In this document: one piece after another, positions 10,531 to 20,866 of the stretch
Layout of the letters: each line of letters opens with the position of its first letter
Numbering within the stretch: the first letter of the stretch is position 1
Assembly (NCBI RefSeq): GCF_022539665.2
Contig: NC_081334.1
Span: forward strand, 434,001 to 498,000
Origin: Daphnia carinata
Lineage: Eukaryota; Arthropoda; Branchiopoda; Diplostraca; Daphniidae
Length of the DNA stretch: 64,000 nucleotides
Reading direction: 5' to 3'
Program-made: the position numbers and the translations under genes
Notes under the pieces: generated by a model
Database searches by the model: none
Seen by the model: the letters and a program-made list of their open reading frames with translations, nothing else
What the model was told of the DNA's origin: nothing

Positions 10531-13329
10531 ATGACTGATAATATTTTCCACGGTAGGCCTAAACTTTCTCGTACGCCTGTTGCCGCTACTAACATTTCTG
10601 TTGAGCCTACTATACCTATTGACGAATCTGTAGCGAGAGCTATAAATTTTGAAGCATTACCCACTGCTAATTCTGCCGTTACTGATAAGTTTACGGGGTG
10701 TAAGACTTCCGATAGGAAAACAAACGCTATCAAAAAGTCCGCTTCCCCTGTTTTAAAACCAAGAGCGATTCCTGATAGCTCTCAGAAGAGGAAGTTAAGA
10801 TCAAATTCCGCATACGAGTCGGTACCTGGTCTAGACATTTCGAACGCTCGCAAACCTCAGGTCCAGCGCACAGAGAAAACCTCGACTATTACGAAGTCAC
10901 CCTCCCTTTTAGACAGAATTGTAGGACATCTTTCGCCAAAACGAAGGTCCGTTTCCCAGCAAACTTCTCCCACCAAATCTTTCTCGATCGCTGTTTCGAA
11001 TTTCTTTTCGGAAAAGAGAGCAGCCAATGGAAGAACAGCTCAACGTGAGTCTCAAGCATCTTATGCAAGAAGTCAAAAAGAACGAAAACAACATCTTTCA
11101 GTCACCGAAAAGCCAGCTGCCGTTCCTATTACTAACCCTCCAAAGCCTCAAGGAGAGGGAGAAGGATTTTCAGTCAAGCGACCCGAAAATCTGGGATCAC
11201 CTTGTCCAGTTGATGCTCGACGTCCAGAGGAATTACCACGTGGAACAGCCAACGCAGACGAATTGGAAACAACCGAGGATTCTCCTGAAGTACCTGACAT
11301 CCATTCTGGAAGTGAAAGTCAGTGGACCGATACCGAAGAAGACGAAGAAGCAGACAGGGGAGGTTGTGACGGAGCTCAAGGGGATTTTCACCCGGCACGC
11401 GAGACAGGTTTTGACTTGTCTACACGGTCAAATCTACAATCTCATCGATCTGCAAAAGATCACACCAACGAGAGCGGGAAGAATTTTCGGGTTCGTTCCG
11501 AGAAAAGATATCGAAACCACCGACGAGGACGGCAGATACGTGGAGATAATCACCGTAGTGAGCGACATATCAATTCATCTGGAAGAAATCTTACTGGCAT
11601 CACAACGAGCATTCTTGAAGGAAGTGAACAACCTAGCGTCGTACCTGGAAAAACTAAACTTAATCAACAATTTGGAGGTGCTGCAACCAGAAATTCAACT
11701 TCTCTTGGACAAACTGAACAATTTTCCGGAAGCCAACAACCCAGTCAACGCACAGGAGGCCAACAACATCAAACCACTAATCACGCAAACGGAAATACGA
11801 TTGAAACAAGCGCTGTTGTGCATACAAACGAACATTACCCAACTACAAGCCACACTGGCCCAACACACATCGCCGCTGTCGGAAACAACCTCGCAAGAAC
11901 GGCGGACACACAGCAGACGCCAACGTTGCAGACGATCAATCAATCGAATCGTTCTTCACATCCAACCCTCCAGCCGACCGGAAGAGATACCAGAGGGCAT
12001 CAGGCAATTTCGAGTGGCATTCCAGAACTCCCTCCGAATCCACAACGAAGAACAATAAATTTCCCTTCATTTAATCCAAACATGGCTAGTTCTTCATCCC
12101 CATCACGGGCAGCCACGGTCAACGACTTGAACGATCTTCAGACTACCCAACATACCTTCGCGCGCTTACAACTGCTTCCTTCTTTTTCAGGGAGTCCAAT
12201 TTCTCGTTTTGATTCCTGGATCGAATCCTTTGAAAGCGTAGTTGAGGGGTCAGGATGGTCAGAGGAGAAGGTTATTCAGATGTTGCGAGCAAAAATGACT
12301 GATAAGGCTTTTTCCGTAGTGCAAAATATTGTCAAAGATCATCCTCATGACTATACGTCTATTAAAGAAGCTTTACTTGATCACTTTCACGGGGACGAAA
12401 ACGTTGACTTGTATATTAAGAAATTTAATAAGGCTAAACGGAAACCGGGAGAAAAAATAATTGATTATGCTCATCGTCTTCAGGAAATCTTTAAAAAAGC
12501 GTATCCTGTAGGCCATATCGAGCGTTCCTCTTCAATTATTCTCATGCAGAAATTTATCGAAGGTTTGGATTCCAAGTTACAGGCGAAAGTTAAGTACAAA
12601 GAATTTGGCGACTTTAACGCACTGGTTGCAGCGACACGCGTTTATGCTGTTCGCTTGGAAGCACTCGAATCTGACCGTGAAAAACATGAGTTTGTTAGGG
12701 CGATCGACGAGTCGAAAGGTGCAGAAAATACTGAATTGCATGAGATTAAGCAGATGTTAATCGATTAGAAAGCAATAGTCAATCAGGCCGTCGCAAATAT
12801 ACGTCAAGGGAACAAGATCGTAGACACTCCGAAATCGGAGAAGGGTGAAATTAAAGATGCGCTGCGCGAGCTCAGTCAGGCGGTCAAACAACTCCAAATT
12901 AATAAGAAGGATAATGTTTCTTCTTCGGCGGGTGCCCCATATAAAAAAAGGGTCTCATTTCAAACAGGCAACGGCAATCGGGAAAGAAACTGGAAGACAA
13001 ACCCTCCACCTTTCCCCAATAGTAACACCCACCCGTATCAAGGAGATAAGAACCAAAATAGGCCTACAAATTATATGCCATCTTCGCCAAGATCTAGTCA
13101 TAATCCGAACAATGGGCCTACTGAGAATGCAATAACTTGCAACTATTGTGGGTTTCGGGGTCACACACAATCGGAGTGCCGTAAATTTCAACGGTATATG
13201 TTGGAACAAGCACAGCCCCCAATTTGCTATTCTTGCCGTGAGATCGGCCATAAATCGAACAATTGTCCCAAGTATAGGGCCAGTAGGCCTAATATTCCGG
13301 GTCCCCCTCAACATCAGGGAAACCAATAA
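10531..13329 (+). CDS. gag of element B with one in-frame TAG
   Basis: A single frame runs from the ATG at 10531 to TAA at 13327-13329, interrupted only by TAG at 12766-12768. Residues 1 to about 515 are polar and probably disordered (Ser/Thr/Asn/Gln/Arg-rich). From a second ATG at 12082 (good context, AACATGG) comes a retrotransposon gag domain (FARLQLLPSFSGSPISRFDS, KKFNKAKRKPGEKIIDYAHR). After the TAG the same frame encodes two CCHC knuckles, CNYCGFRGHTQSEC and CYSCREIGHKSNNC. The TAG therefore separates capsid from nucleocapsid and could be a nonsense mutation or a readthrough site. A second, overlapping frame covers 11027-12058. pol follows in the -1 frame. Confidence 0.9.
11027..12058 (+). 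CDS. Overprinted 343-codon ORF inside gag, unknown function
   Basis: An ATG-to-TAA frame of 343 codons lies wholly inside the gag frame, shifted by +1. No family is recognised. Its product looks globular: leucine-rich amphipathic helices (LPFLLLTLQSLKEREKDF, ILLKYLTSILEVKV, LEVLQPEIQLLLDKLNNF), a central GRIFGFVPRKDIETTDEDGR stretch and a basic Arg-rich C-terminus. The overlapping gag residues are low-complexity and polar, as expected when one of two frames carries most of the constraint. It ends 23 nt before the gag-domain ATG at 12082, so this frame and the capsid ORF are almost consecutive. Expression could use leaky scanning, a +1 shift from the upstream frame, or a spliced RNA. That the frame is real is inference; its openness is observed. 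Confidence 0.6.
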   Translation: MEEQLNVSLKHLMQEVKKNENNIFQSPKSQLPFLLLTLQSLKEREKDFQSSDPKIWDHLVQLMLDVQRNYHVEQPTQTNWKQPRILLKYLTSILEVKVSGPIPKKTKKQTGEVVTELKGIFTRHARQVLTCLHGQIYNLIDLQKITPTRAGRIFGFVPRKDIETTDEDGRYVEIITVVSDISIHLEEILLASQRAFLKEVNNLASYLEKLNLINNLEVLQPEIQLLLDKLNNFPEANNPVNAQEANNIKPLITQTEIRLKQALLCIQTNITQLQATLAQHTSPLSETTSQERRTHSRRQRCRRSINRIVLHIQPSSRPEEIPEGIRQFRVAFQNSLRIHNEEQ

Positions 13330-15601
13330 GTATCAACTGTAACTTCGGGTCAGTTGATAGGGTACCTCAGTTGAAATCCCGACAAGTTGCGAAATTAACA
13401 ACAATAATAAACGAATCGACCCCCAGAATTCCATTACAAATTTTTCAGATCCCTTTACAGGCATTATTTGACACAGGCGCGTCTAGAAGCATAATTCACG
13501 AGAAGATATTTCAAAAGCTTCCCTCGAGAAATCAAGTAACCTGCAGTCAGCTTGATTTCGATTTATACGATGTGGGAGATAACAAGTTGCATACGCTGGG
13601 TAAAGTTACATTGCCCGTACGTTACGGAGAGTCCGTTTTACGGCAAGAGTTCATTGTTACAAATGGTGTTTCTGAAGACTGTATCCTTGGATGGGATGCA
13701 ATCCAGAAACACGGGTTTCGGCTTGACGGAGAAGCCAAACGTATTTACTTAGCCAGGGATGAGCAGGGATCAGCCATCTCTAGGGCACCAGACATGGCAA
13801 TTACGACGGTCAAAAACACGACGCTATTTCGTCAGACGGCGCTCGTAATCGCAGCGCAAATGACAGGTTCATTTCCGTATGTCCCCCCTAATAGCACATT
13901 TATCTTTACCCCAGCAGAGGATTTGCCGGCCGGTATTTTTATTGAAGAATTTGTTGGAACTGTATCGGGAGATGGGAAATATCAAATTATGGTCGAAAAT
14001 CATTCGTTAAGTCAAGTCATACTTCCTAGGAATACAACCTTAGGCCAAATCGAAGTAATTCATAACGTAATTGGTAAGATTGCCTTACGTCAACCAGAGG
14101 GAAAGCCTACACAAAAACGGGAGCTAGCTTTAATTTCGGAAGTCGACGCTGAATTTCAAGCTCCGCTCTCAAGTTTATTAAATGACTTTCATGACTTGTT
14201 CGTAACAAAAGACTCGGAATTAGGGAGCACTAATCTCATTAAGCATACGATCGATACCCAAGGAAGAGGCCCTATCCGGCAACGACCCTATCGAGTTACG
14301 AACCACCAAAGAAAGATACTGGAGGATAAAGTGCAGGAAATGATGGACGCAAATGTAATACAATATTCTCATTCTCCATGGGCGTCACCTGTGGTTTTGG
14401 TTGAGAAGAAAGGCGGAGACGTGAGGTTTTGCGTTGATTATCGGAAATTAAATAGCATTACAAAAAAAGATTCATTCCCTATGCCAAGGATTGATGAGAC
14501 GTTAGATAAATTATATGGGAAGAAATTTTTTACGACCCTCGATTTGGCCTCCGGCTACTGGCAAATTCAAGTGAATGAACCAGACATTGAAAAAACCGCT
14601 TTTGTAGTAGAAAACAATCTTTACGAGTTTAAAAGGATGGCGTTTGGCTTGTGCAATGCACCTGCCACATTTCAAAGATTAATGAATTATGTACTGAAAG
14701 ACGTTTTGGGACATAAAGCGTTAGTTTATTTGGATGACGTCATAATATTTTCGGATACCTTTGATAATCATTTAACAGATATTCGCGAAATTTTCACTTT
14801 ATTGAAAAATGCCAATTTGAAATTAAAGCTTAAGAAATGTCAATTCGTTAAACGTTCTGTAAATTATTTGGGCCACGTCATTTCGACTGAGGGAATTAAA
14901 CCTGATCCTGGAAAAATCGACAAAATATTAAATTACAAAACGCCTACTTCTGCCGATGAGGTGAGGTCATTTCTCGGCTTAGCAGGTTATTATAGGAGAT
15001 TTATTCCCAACTTTGGTTCAATGGCAAAACCTCTGACTAGGTTAACTCACAAAGACCTTAGTAAAAGACCTTTTACCTGGGGGGACGAAGAACAAGTCGC
15101 GTTTGTAAAGTTGCGGACATCCCTGGTTACACCGCCGGTTCTCGCATATCCAAATTTTAATGAAAAATTTATTCTTTTCACTGACGCATGCGACTATGGT
15201 ATTGGGGCCGTCTTATCTCAAATGCAAAACGGTCAAGAGCACCCGATAGCGTACTCCAGTAGGCAGTTAACCAAGGCGGAAATGAAGTATAGTACAACCG
15301 AAAAAGAAGCTCTGGCAGTCGTGGATGCCATTAAACATTTCCGTCACTATCTCTTGGATAAACCCTTTGAGATAATTAGTGACCATCGTCCTTTGCAGTG
15401 GCTTAAAAATCAGAAGGATAATAATGGAAGGTTAGGGAGGTGGGCCATTTTATTGGCTGCAACAAATTATGAATTAAAATATAGGCCAGGCCATGTTCAC
15501 CAGAACGCGGACTGTTTGTCTAGATTAAAAATAGCTAGCATTCAAGCTGGGAAGGATATTAAATTGATCTGCGAAAAACAACAAGAGGACGACCTCTGTA
15601 T
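13326..15601 (+). CDS. pol of element B, first part (protease, RT, RNase H)
   Basis: The frame is -1 relative to gag and is open across the gag stop, as in Ty3/gypsy elements that use -1 frameshifting; there is no ATG near its start. Parts visible are protease (ALFDTGASRSIIHE), RT (VRFCVDYRKLN, TLDLASGYWQI, the catalytic box VYLDDVIIFSD, SFLGLAGYYRRFIP), and RNase H (FTDACDYGIGAVLSQ, EKEALAVVDAIKHFRHYL, ISDHRPLQWL) through to GHVHQNADCLSRL. The frame is then cut by copia element C within DLCI and resumes at 20862. All catalytic motifs inspected are intact. Confidence 0.95.
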
Positions 15602-15954
15602 TGTTAAGAATATCAGCCACGTCACAACGCATCGCCCACCAGATGGCACTGAATGCAATAGAGAAGCTGCCGTTCTCTACACAGCCTTCATGGATGCTGT
15701 TAAACACCTCCCCTGTCTACTTAATCATCGTCTGCTGCGCCGTCATCACGCTCTGTCTGACGGCTGCCCCTTTATCTCTCAAGTGATTTATTTCTCTAGA
15801 ACTAACGCTGAGTTCACTTTCTCAATACTCACATGGTAAATATCAAATACTTCATATTGTATGTACATTGATGCAGATATGAGATTGTTAGATATTTCAT
15901 GTACCTGTGCAAAGAATACAGAAGCCTCGCTCTCATATCCTTGTGTATCTAACA
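15602..15954 (+). repeat. 5' LTR of element C
   Basis: 353 bp, TGTTAAGAATATCAG...GTATCTAACA. It matches the 3' copy at 20509-20861 with no difference seen. The purine tract CTGAGAGGGAG precedes the 3' copy. Confidence 0.95.
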
Positions 15955-15992
15955 GGTTATGGGCCCAGTACCTTCAACCAGTTATACTCAAG

Positions 15993-16990
15993 ATGAATTC
16001 TATGCGAGATGTCAACCATATTGCCAAATTTAATGGGCAAAATTTCCCACTATGGAAACTTGGGCTCTGGATCCTACTCCAACAACACGAGCTGGTCAAA
16101 GTTGTAACTGGAGAAGAAACCGTCCCTGTTGAGGTACATTGTAACACAATTACACATTCCAACAGATGATCTTATTGTTTCCAATCGATTTGTAGACAAC
16201 ATCAGATGGAACTGTTACTAATGCTGCTGCTATATCAGAATGGCATACCAAAGATACACTTGCCCGTGGATATCTAATATCCACTATTGAGAGCCAACAA
16301 CAGAGATCTCTGATCAATTGTAACACAGCCAACGAGATGTGGGTTCGTCTATCGGCTCAATACCTCAGGAATGCTGTCGAGAATCGTTACGTCCTACAAG
16401 CAAGATTTTTCGAATACCGCTACAACCCCGACCATGATATTATGGCACACATCACAGAAATAGAAACAATGGCCACTCAACTCACAGACATCGGAGCAGA
16501 AATCGATAGTATTTCTATTATAACCAAAATAATCTGTACGTTGCCACCCAGCTATCGGAGTTTCATTACGGCTTGGGACAGCGTCCCATTTACAGATAGA
16601 ACAATGGCCTTACTTACATCTCGGCTACTAAAAGAGGAAGAAATGGCCAAACGATGGAGCACCGGTCGTCCGGACGCCCAAGATGCTGCTTTCTTCGCAC
16701 ATCACTTCCCATCTCACTCACAAGTTCCCAACTCCTCATATGTAACACGTGATCGTGAACGTGGAAGGCGTGGCAGTTCGGGCAACCGTTCTCATAGCAG
16801 ACAACAACTTTACAGATTCTGCACTTATCGTCGCTGCAACATCGCTGGACACACACTTGAAATTTGTCGAAAAAGAATCAGAGACGAACGAGAAGCATTA
16901 AGAAACAAGAATAACTTCACTGCTACCCCTGCCGTTACAAACCAAGAAGAAGGAATAGTAAAAGCACCACGAACAGCATCTCGAAGATGA
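15993..16990 (+). CDS. copia gag of element C, interrupted by an intron-like 62 nt
   Basis: The ATG at 15993 starts MNSMRDVNHIAKFNGQNFPL. The frame closes soon after GEETVPVE, but removing 16134-16195 (GTACATTG...TTTGTAG) joins GAG to ACA ACA TCA GAT in frame, and the gag continues (ISEWHTKDTLARGYLIS, then ESQQQRSLINC) to a stop at 16988-16990. The joined protein aligns collinearly with the gag of copia element D (VVKGASKCP..., ISTWKEQDVAARHILVS), which has no such gap. The zinc knuckle is unusual: CTYRRCNIAGHTLEIC, with four residues rather than two between the first two cysteines. Pol follows in another frame. Confidence 0.85.
16134..16195 (+). other. 62-nt GT-AG intron candidate in copia gag
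   Basis: It begins GTACAT, ends TTTGTAG after a T-rich stretch, and its length is not a multiple of three. It matches the size of introns in the neighbouring host genes (62 nt in the SLU7-like copy). Splicing is inferred from frame restoration and collinearity with element D. Confidence 0.7.
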
Positions 16991-19900
16991 GGCGTATCTA
17001 TCTTCTTCATGTTTCACTGAACGAAGTGTTAAAGATTGGTTTGCAGATTCAGGATGCACACAGCATATGACCGACCAACGCTCCCTTTTCTGCAATTTCA
17101 CTCCAATCTTATCCGACACGTGGACTGTTAATGGAATTGGCTCTTCCCGTCTGCTTGTACGGGGATATGGAAATATTGAATTCATCGTAACGACTGGTGA
17201 CACACAACGAGTAATCAACATTGCCAAAGTCCTCTATGTACCACGTCTAGGTACCAATCTCATTTCTATTGCTGCAGTTACCGACGTAGGTCTGTCGGTC
17301 CACTTTGTTGAAACCAAAGTAACTTTTGAGAAAAATTTAGCCATCATCATGATAGGCGAACGAATCGGGAAGAGCCTCTATCATCTCTCAATAGTTCCAA
17401 AGCTATCAGATAATCAGCCCCTGAAGGAGTCAGCCTGTTTAGCAACTCCGTCACCAAACTCGATCACCATATGGCATCAAAGGCTGGCGCACGTAAGCTA
17501 CAAAACTATTTTTAATATGGCAACAAAACAACTGGTCGACGGTCTTCATCTACCGAAAAACACCACCCCTCCAACTCAACCGTGCATAGGATGCATTTCT
17601 GGTAAAATGCAGCGTTCACCATTCCCAGTTGGACGGAGCAGAGCAAATGAAGTTGGACAACTGGTCCATTCCGATGTATGTGGCCCCATGCACATATCCA
17701 CACCGGGAGGGGCAAAGTTTTTTGTGCTGTTCACCGATGACTTCAGCGGGTGGCGAGCCGTTTACTTCCTAAAACAAAAGTCCGAGGTAGCCGAATCTTT
17801 CAAAAGCTTTGTGAGCGTTCTTCGTAGTGAAACAGGACGCCTCGTACACACACTGAGAGTGGATAACGGTGGCGAATTCATGAGTCATTCATTCAAAACC
17901 TGGCTATCAGACAAAGCCATCAGGATGGAATCCTCAGCACCCTATTCACCGGAGCAAAATGGAGTCTCGGAAAGAGCTAACCGCACGATCATGGAAGGTG
18001 GGCGCTCTCTAATTCACGCCAAACATCTACCATTGGAACTGTGGGGAGAAGCCATTGCCTGTACTGTATATGTTCTTAATCGTGTCAGCAATAGTACGTC
18101 TTCAACAACACCTTACCAAGCTTGGCATGGGAAAAAACCTAACATCTCTCATCTACGTATCTTTGGATCGCTTGCCTTTATTCACATTCCAAAAGTAGAA
18201 AGACGCAAATTAGAATCCAAAAGCTTCCAGTGCTTCTTCGTTGGATACTCACTCACCCAAAAGGCATATCGATTTTGGGATCCAGTCGGTAGAAAAATTA
18301 AAATAAGTCGGGACGTCATCTTTGATGAAAACTCTAACACTTTATCTCGTTTTTCTCCTCAAATAGAAACTAACAATTTCGATGAGCTTTTTTCAAGACC
18401 GGTCAACCTTACAACACCAGCCCAAGAGAAAATCAACCCTGTCATCATGATACCCCAGGTTTTAGAAGAAACCAAGAACGAAACAGAATCATCATCTATT
18501 ACCCCGGAACTCTCAGGCAGTCCAGCAGCTAATCTACAGCACACCTCACACCAAGTGGAAGCCGAGTCCGACCCTTCTTCATCAAGCATAGAGACAATAC
18601 TTACCGAAACCAACACCCACAATGATGTACCCTCATCTATACGCTGCTCCCCATACCCTTTACGAGTGCGTGAGCCAAAACGCCAATGGAAATCTCTGCA
18701 GTCAACTGTCACTCAACGCACAGAAATTTACGAGCCAACTACCTATTCTGATGCGATGGAATGTGATGATGCACTTCAGTGGAAAGTGGCTATCCAAGAT
18801 GAGTATGATTCGCTGATACGCAACGGGACATGGTATCTCTCTCCACTCCCACAGAATCGAAAAGCCATAAAATCACGCTGGGTGTTTAAAGTGAAACCGG
18901 GCACCGTAGACTCCCCTCCACGTTACAAAGCAAGATTAGTTGCCAAGGGGTTCTCACAACGACCCGGAATCGACTTTGAAGAAACATTCTCGCCAGTTGT
19001 AAAACATGATACACTTCGAATAATTTTATCTCTTGTCGCCAGTCTTGATTTAGATATGTCGCAGCTTGATGTCAAGACGGCGTTTCTATATGGGGAACTG
19101 GACGAAGAAATTTATCTTCAACAACCCGAAGGATATATTTCCCCCGGTCAGGAAAACTATGTTTGTCGGCTACAGAAATGCCTGTACGGTCTTAAACAGG
19201 CCTCAAGAATATGGAATCGTCACTTTGATAGATTTTTGAAGAAATTTGGCTTACAATCTAGTAACGCAGACCCATGCCTTTACTCTCGCCGCAACAACAA
19301 TGAAATCCTCTTTGTTGTCATCTGGGTTGACGATGGTCTTGTCATCAGCAACAATCGAAATCTGGTAACTGAAATAATTGATTACCTAAGCAAGATTTTT
19401 GAAATGCGGTGCACTCCCGCTAACTACTTTGTCGGTATGTCCATCAATCGAAGCCGAAAAGACAAAACCTTATTCATTTCACAACCAGATTACATTAAAA
19501 AAATCCTTAATCGTTTCCACATGACAGACTGCCATCCTAAAAATATTCCAGCACAACCCGGATACCACCTGACTCAAAATGTTGGAGAGGAGTTTCTAAG
19601 CAACGTGCCATACAGGGAAGCGGTCGGGAGTCTAATTTACCTGGCGATAGTATCTCGCCCAGACATCTCATTTGCTGTTGGCCAAGTGGCACAATTTTCA
19701 GAAAACCCACAACAACATCACTGGGCAGCAGTTCGGAGAATATTTGCATATCTCAAAGGTACACAGGAACATGGAATTCGCTTCGGCCCGACAAACGACC
19801 GCTTAATTGGATACACTGATTCGGATTTCGCTGGGGATACGGCAAGCCGAAGATCAACCACGGCATTTATTTTTCTTCTTAACGGCGGACCAGTAGCATG

Positions 19901-20285
19901 GACTAGCCGTCGCCAATCTTGCGTTGCATTGTCCTCCACGGAATCTGAATTTGTAGCTGCCTGTGAGGCCACGAAGGAAGCAGTCTGGCTCAAACGCCTG
20001 ATGGAAGACATATCACCTGGATGGATTGAAACTATCCCCTTAATGTGTGACAATCAGTCAGCCATCCAACTCATCAAAAATCCGGTTTTCCACCAAAGGA
20101 CCAAACACATTGATGTAAAATATTACTTCATTCGCGATCGACAAGAAACCGGCGACATTAACATCTCGTATATATCCACAAACGATCAGCTTGCGGATCC
20201 CTTGACTAAGAATCTACCTAATCCCCGTTTTTCGGCACTACGGGAATTAATGGGAATTGTACCTGTCCCACCAAAACTAAACTAA
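16962..20285 (+). CDS. copia pol of element C (protease, integrase, RT, RNase H)
   Basis: Open from about 16962 to TAA at 20285, without an ATG at the start. In order: protease WFADSGCTQHMT; integrase zinc module WHQRLAHVSY...CIGCISGK and the catalytic core with HSDVCGP, RVDNGGEF and SPEQNGVSERANRTI; RT with SRWVFKVKPGT, YKARLVAKGFSQRPG and catalytic WVDDGLVIS; RNase H with YTDSDFAGD, SSTESEFVAACEA and DNQSAIQLI; and the C-terminal ADPLTKNLP. It lies +1 relative to gag. The switch occurs at an A4 run near 16959-16963, where one A fewer would fuse the frames (K-HHEQHLEDEAY). This is either a programmed shift or a one-base error. Confidence 0.93.
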   Translation, partial: KHHEQHLEDEAYLSSSCFTERSVKDWFADSGCTQHMTDQRSLFCNFTPILSDTWTVNGIGSSRLLVRGYGNIEFIVTTGDTQRVINIAKVLYVPRLGTNLISIAAVTDVGLSVHFVETKVTFEKNLAIIMIGERIGKSLYHLSIVPKLSDNQPLKESACLATPSPNSITIWHQRLAHVSYKTIFNMATKQLVDGLHLPKNTTPPTQPCIGCISGKMQRSPFPVGRSRANEVGQLVHSDVCGPMHISTPGGAKFFVLFTDDFSGWRAVYFLKQKSEVAESFKSFVSVLRSETGRLVHTLRVDNGGEFMSHSFKTWLSDKAIRMESSAPYSPEQNGVSERANRTIMEGGRSLIHAKHLPLELWGEAIACTVYVLNRVSNSTSSTTPYQAWHGKKPNISHLRIFGSLAFIHIPKVERRKLESKSFQCFFVGYSLTQKAYRFWDPVGRKIKISRDVIFDENSNTLSRFSPQIETNNFDELFSRPVNLTTPAQEKINPVIMIPQVLEETKNETESSSITPELSGSPAANLQHTSHQVEAESDPSSSSIETILTETNTHNDVPSSIRCSPYPLRVREPKRQWKSLQSTVTQRTEIYEPTTYSDAMECDDALQWKVAIQDEYDSLIRNGTWYLSPLPQNRKAIKSRWVFKVKPGTVDSPPRYKARLVAKGFSQRPGIDFEETFSPVVKHDTLRIILSLVASLDLDMSQLDVKTAFLYGELDEEIYLQQPEGYISPGQENYVCRLQKCLYGLKQASRIWNRHFDRFLKKFGLQSSNADPCLYSRRNNNEILFVVIWVDDGLVISNNRNLVTEIIDYLSKIFEMRCTPANYFVGMSINRSRKDKTLFISQPDYIKKILNRFHMTDCHPKNIPAQPGYHLTQNVGEEFLSNVPYREAVGSLIYLAIVSRPDISFAVGQVAQFSENPQQHHWAAVRRIFAYLKGTQEHGIRFGPTNDRLIGYTDSDFAGDTASRRSTTAFIFLLNGGPVAWTSRRQSCVALSSTESEFVAACEATKEAVWLKRLMEDISPGWIETIPLMCDNQSAIQLIKNPVFHQRTKHIDVKYYFIRDRQETGDINISYISTNDQLADPLTKNLPNPRFSALRELMGIVPVPPKLN

Positions 20286-20508
20286 TTTCTTTTTTATTAT
20301 TTTAGATGGTGGTAGAATCCATATAACAGAAGTACAACTATATATGCTATCACCATCACTGAAGCAGTATCAATTCAATTCAAAGAATCAAGAAGAAGAT
20401 CTACTCACCTCACTATTATTTGCATTATTTCTTTCTTCTCTGTTGTCTTTTTCAACTTTGAGTTTGTGTTCTTGTGTTCTCTTCCATTCTTACATGTCTG
20501 AGAGGGAG

Positions 20509-20861
20509 TGTTAAGAATATCAGCCACGTCACAACGCATCGCCCACCAGATGGCACTGAATGCAATAGAGAAGCTGCCGTTCTCTACACAGCCTTCATGG
20601 ATGCTGTTAAACACCTCCCCTGTCTACTTAATCATCGTCTGCTGCGCCGTCATCACGCTCTGTCTGACGGCTGCCCCTTTATCTCTCAAGTGATTTATTT
20701 CTCTAGAACTAACGCTGAGTTCACTTTCTCAATACTCACATGGTAAATATCAAATACTTCATATTGTATGTACATTGATGCAGATATGAGATTGTTAGAT
20801 ATTTCATGTACCTGTGCAAAGAATACAGAAGCCTCGCTCTCATATCCTTGTGTATCTAACA
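20509..20861 (+). repeat. 3' LTR of element C
   Basis: 353-bp copy of the LTR at 15602, preceded by a purine-rich tract and followed by the TGTAT target duplication. Between pol and this LTR (20286-20508) there is only short AT-rich untranslated sequence. Confidence 0.95.
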
Positions 20862-20866
20862 TGTAT

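Larger units (their letters stand above)
15602..20861 (+). mobile_element. Element C: copia retrotransposon inside pol of B
   Basis: It is bounded by 353-bp LTRs that appear identical (15602-15954 and 20509-20861) with a 5-bp target duplication TGTAT (15597-15601 and 20862-20866). Excision restores the B pol reading DLCIAIKNYLEEGEL in frame. The primer-binding site GGTTATGGGCCCAG matches the internal initiator-tRNA-Met half-tRNA site known from Drosophila copia. The domain order is gag, protease, integrase, RT, RNase H (Ty1/copia order). Identical LTRs make this the youngest datable insertion in the nest. Confidence 0.96.

Noticed and set aside
15601-15839. C-terminal extension of element B pol past DLCI
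   Set aside because: This is read-through into the LTR of copia element C; the true continuation is at 20862.
15861-15992. Upstream ATG extension of copia C gag
   Set aside because: It lies in the 5' LTR and primer-binding site; the gag start at 15993 matches the domain.
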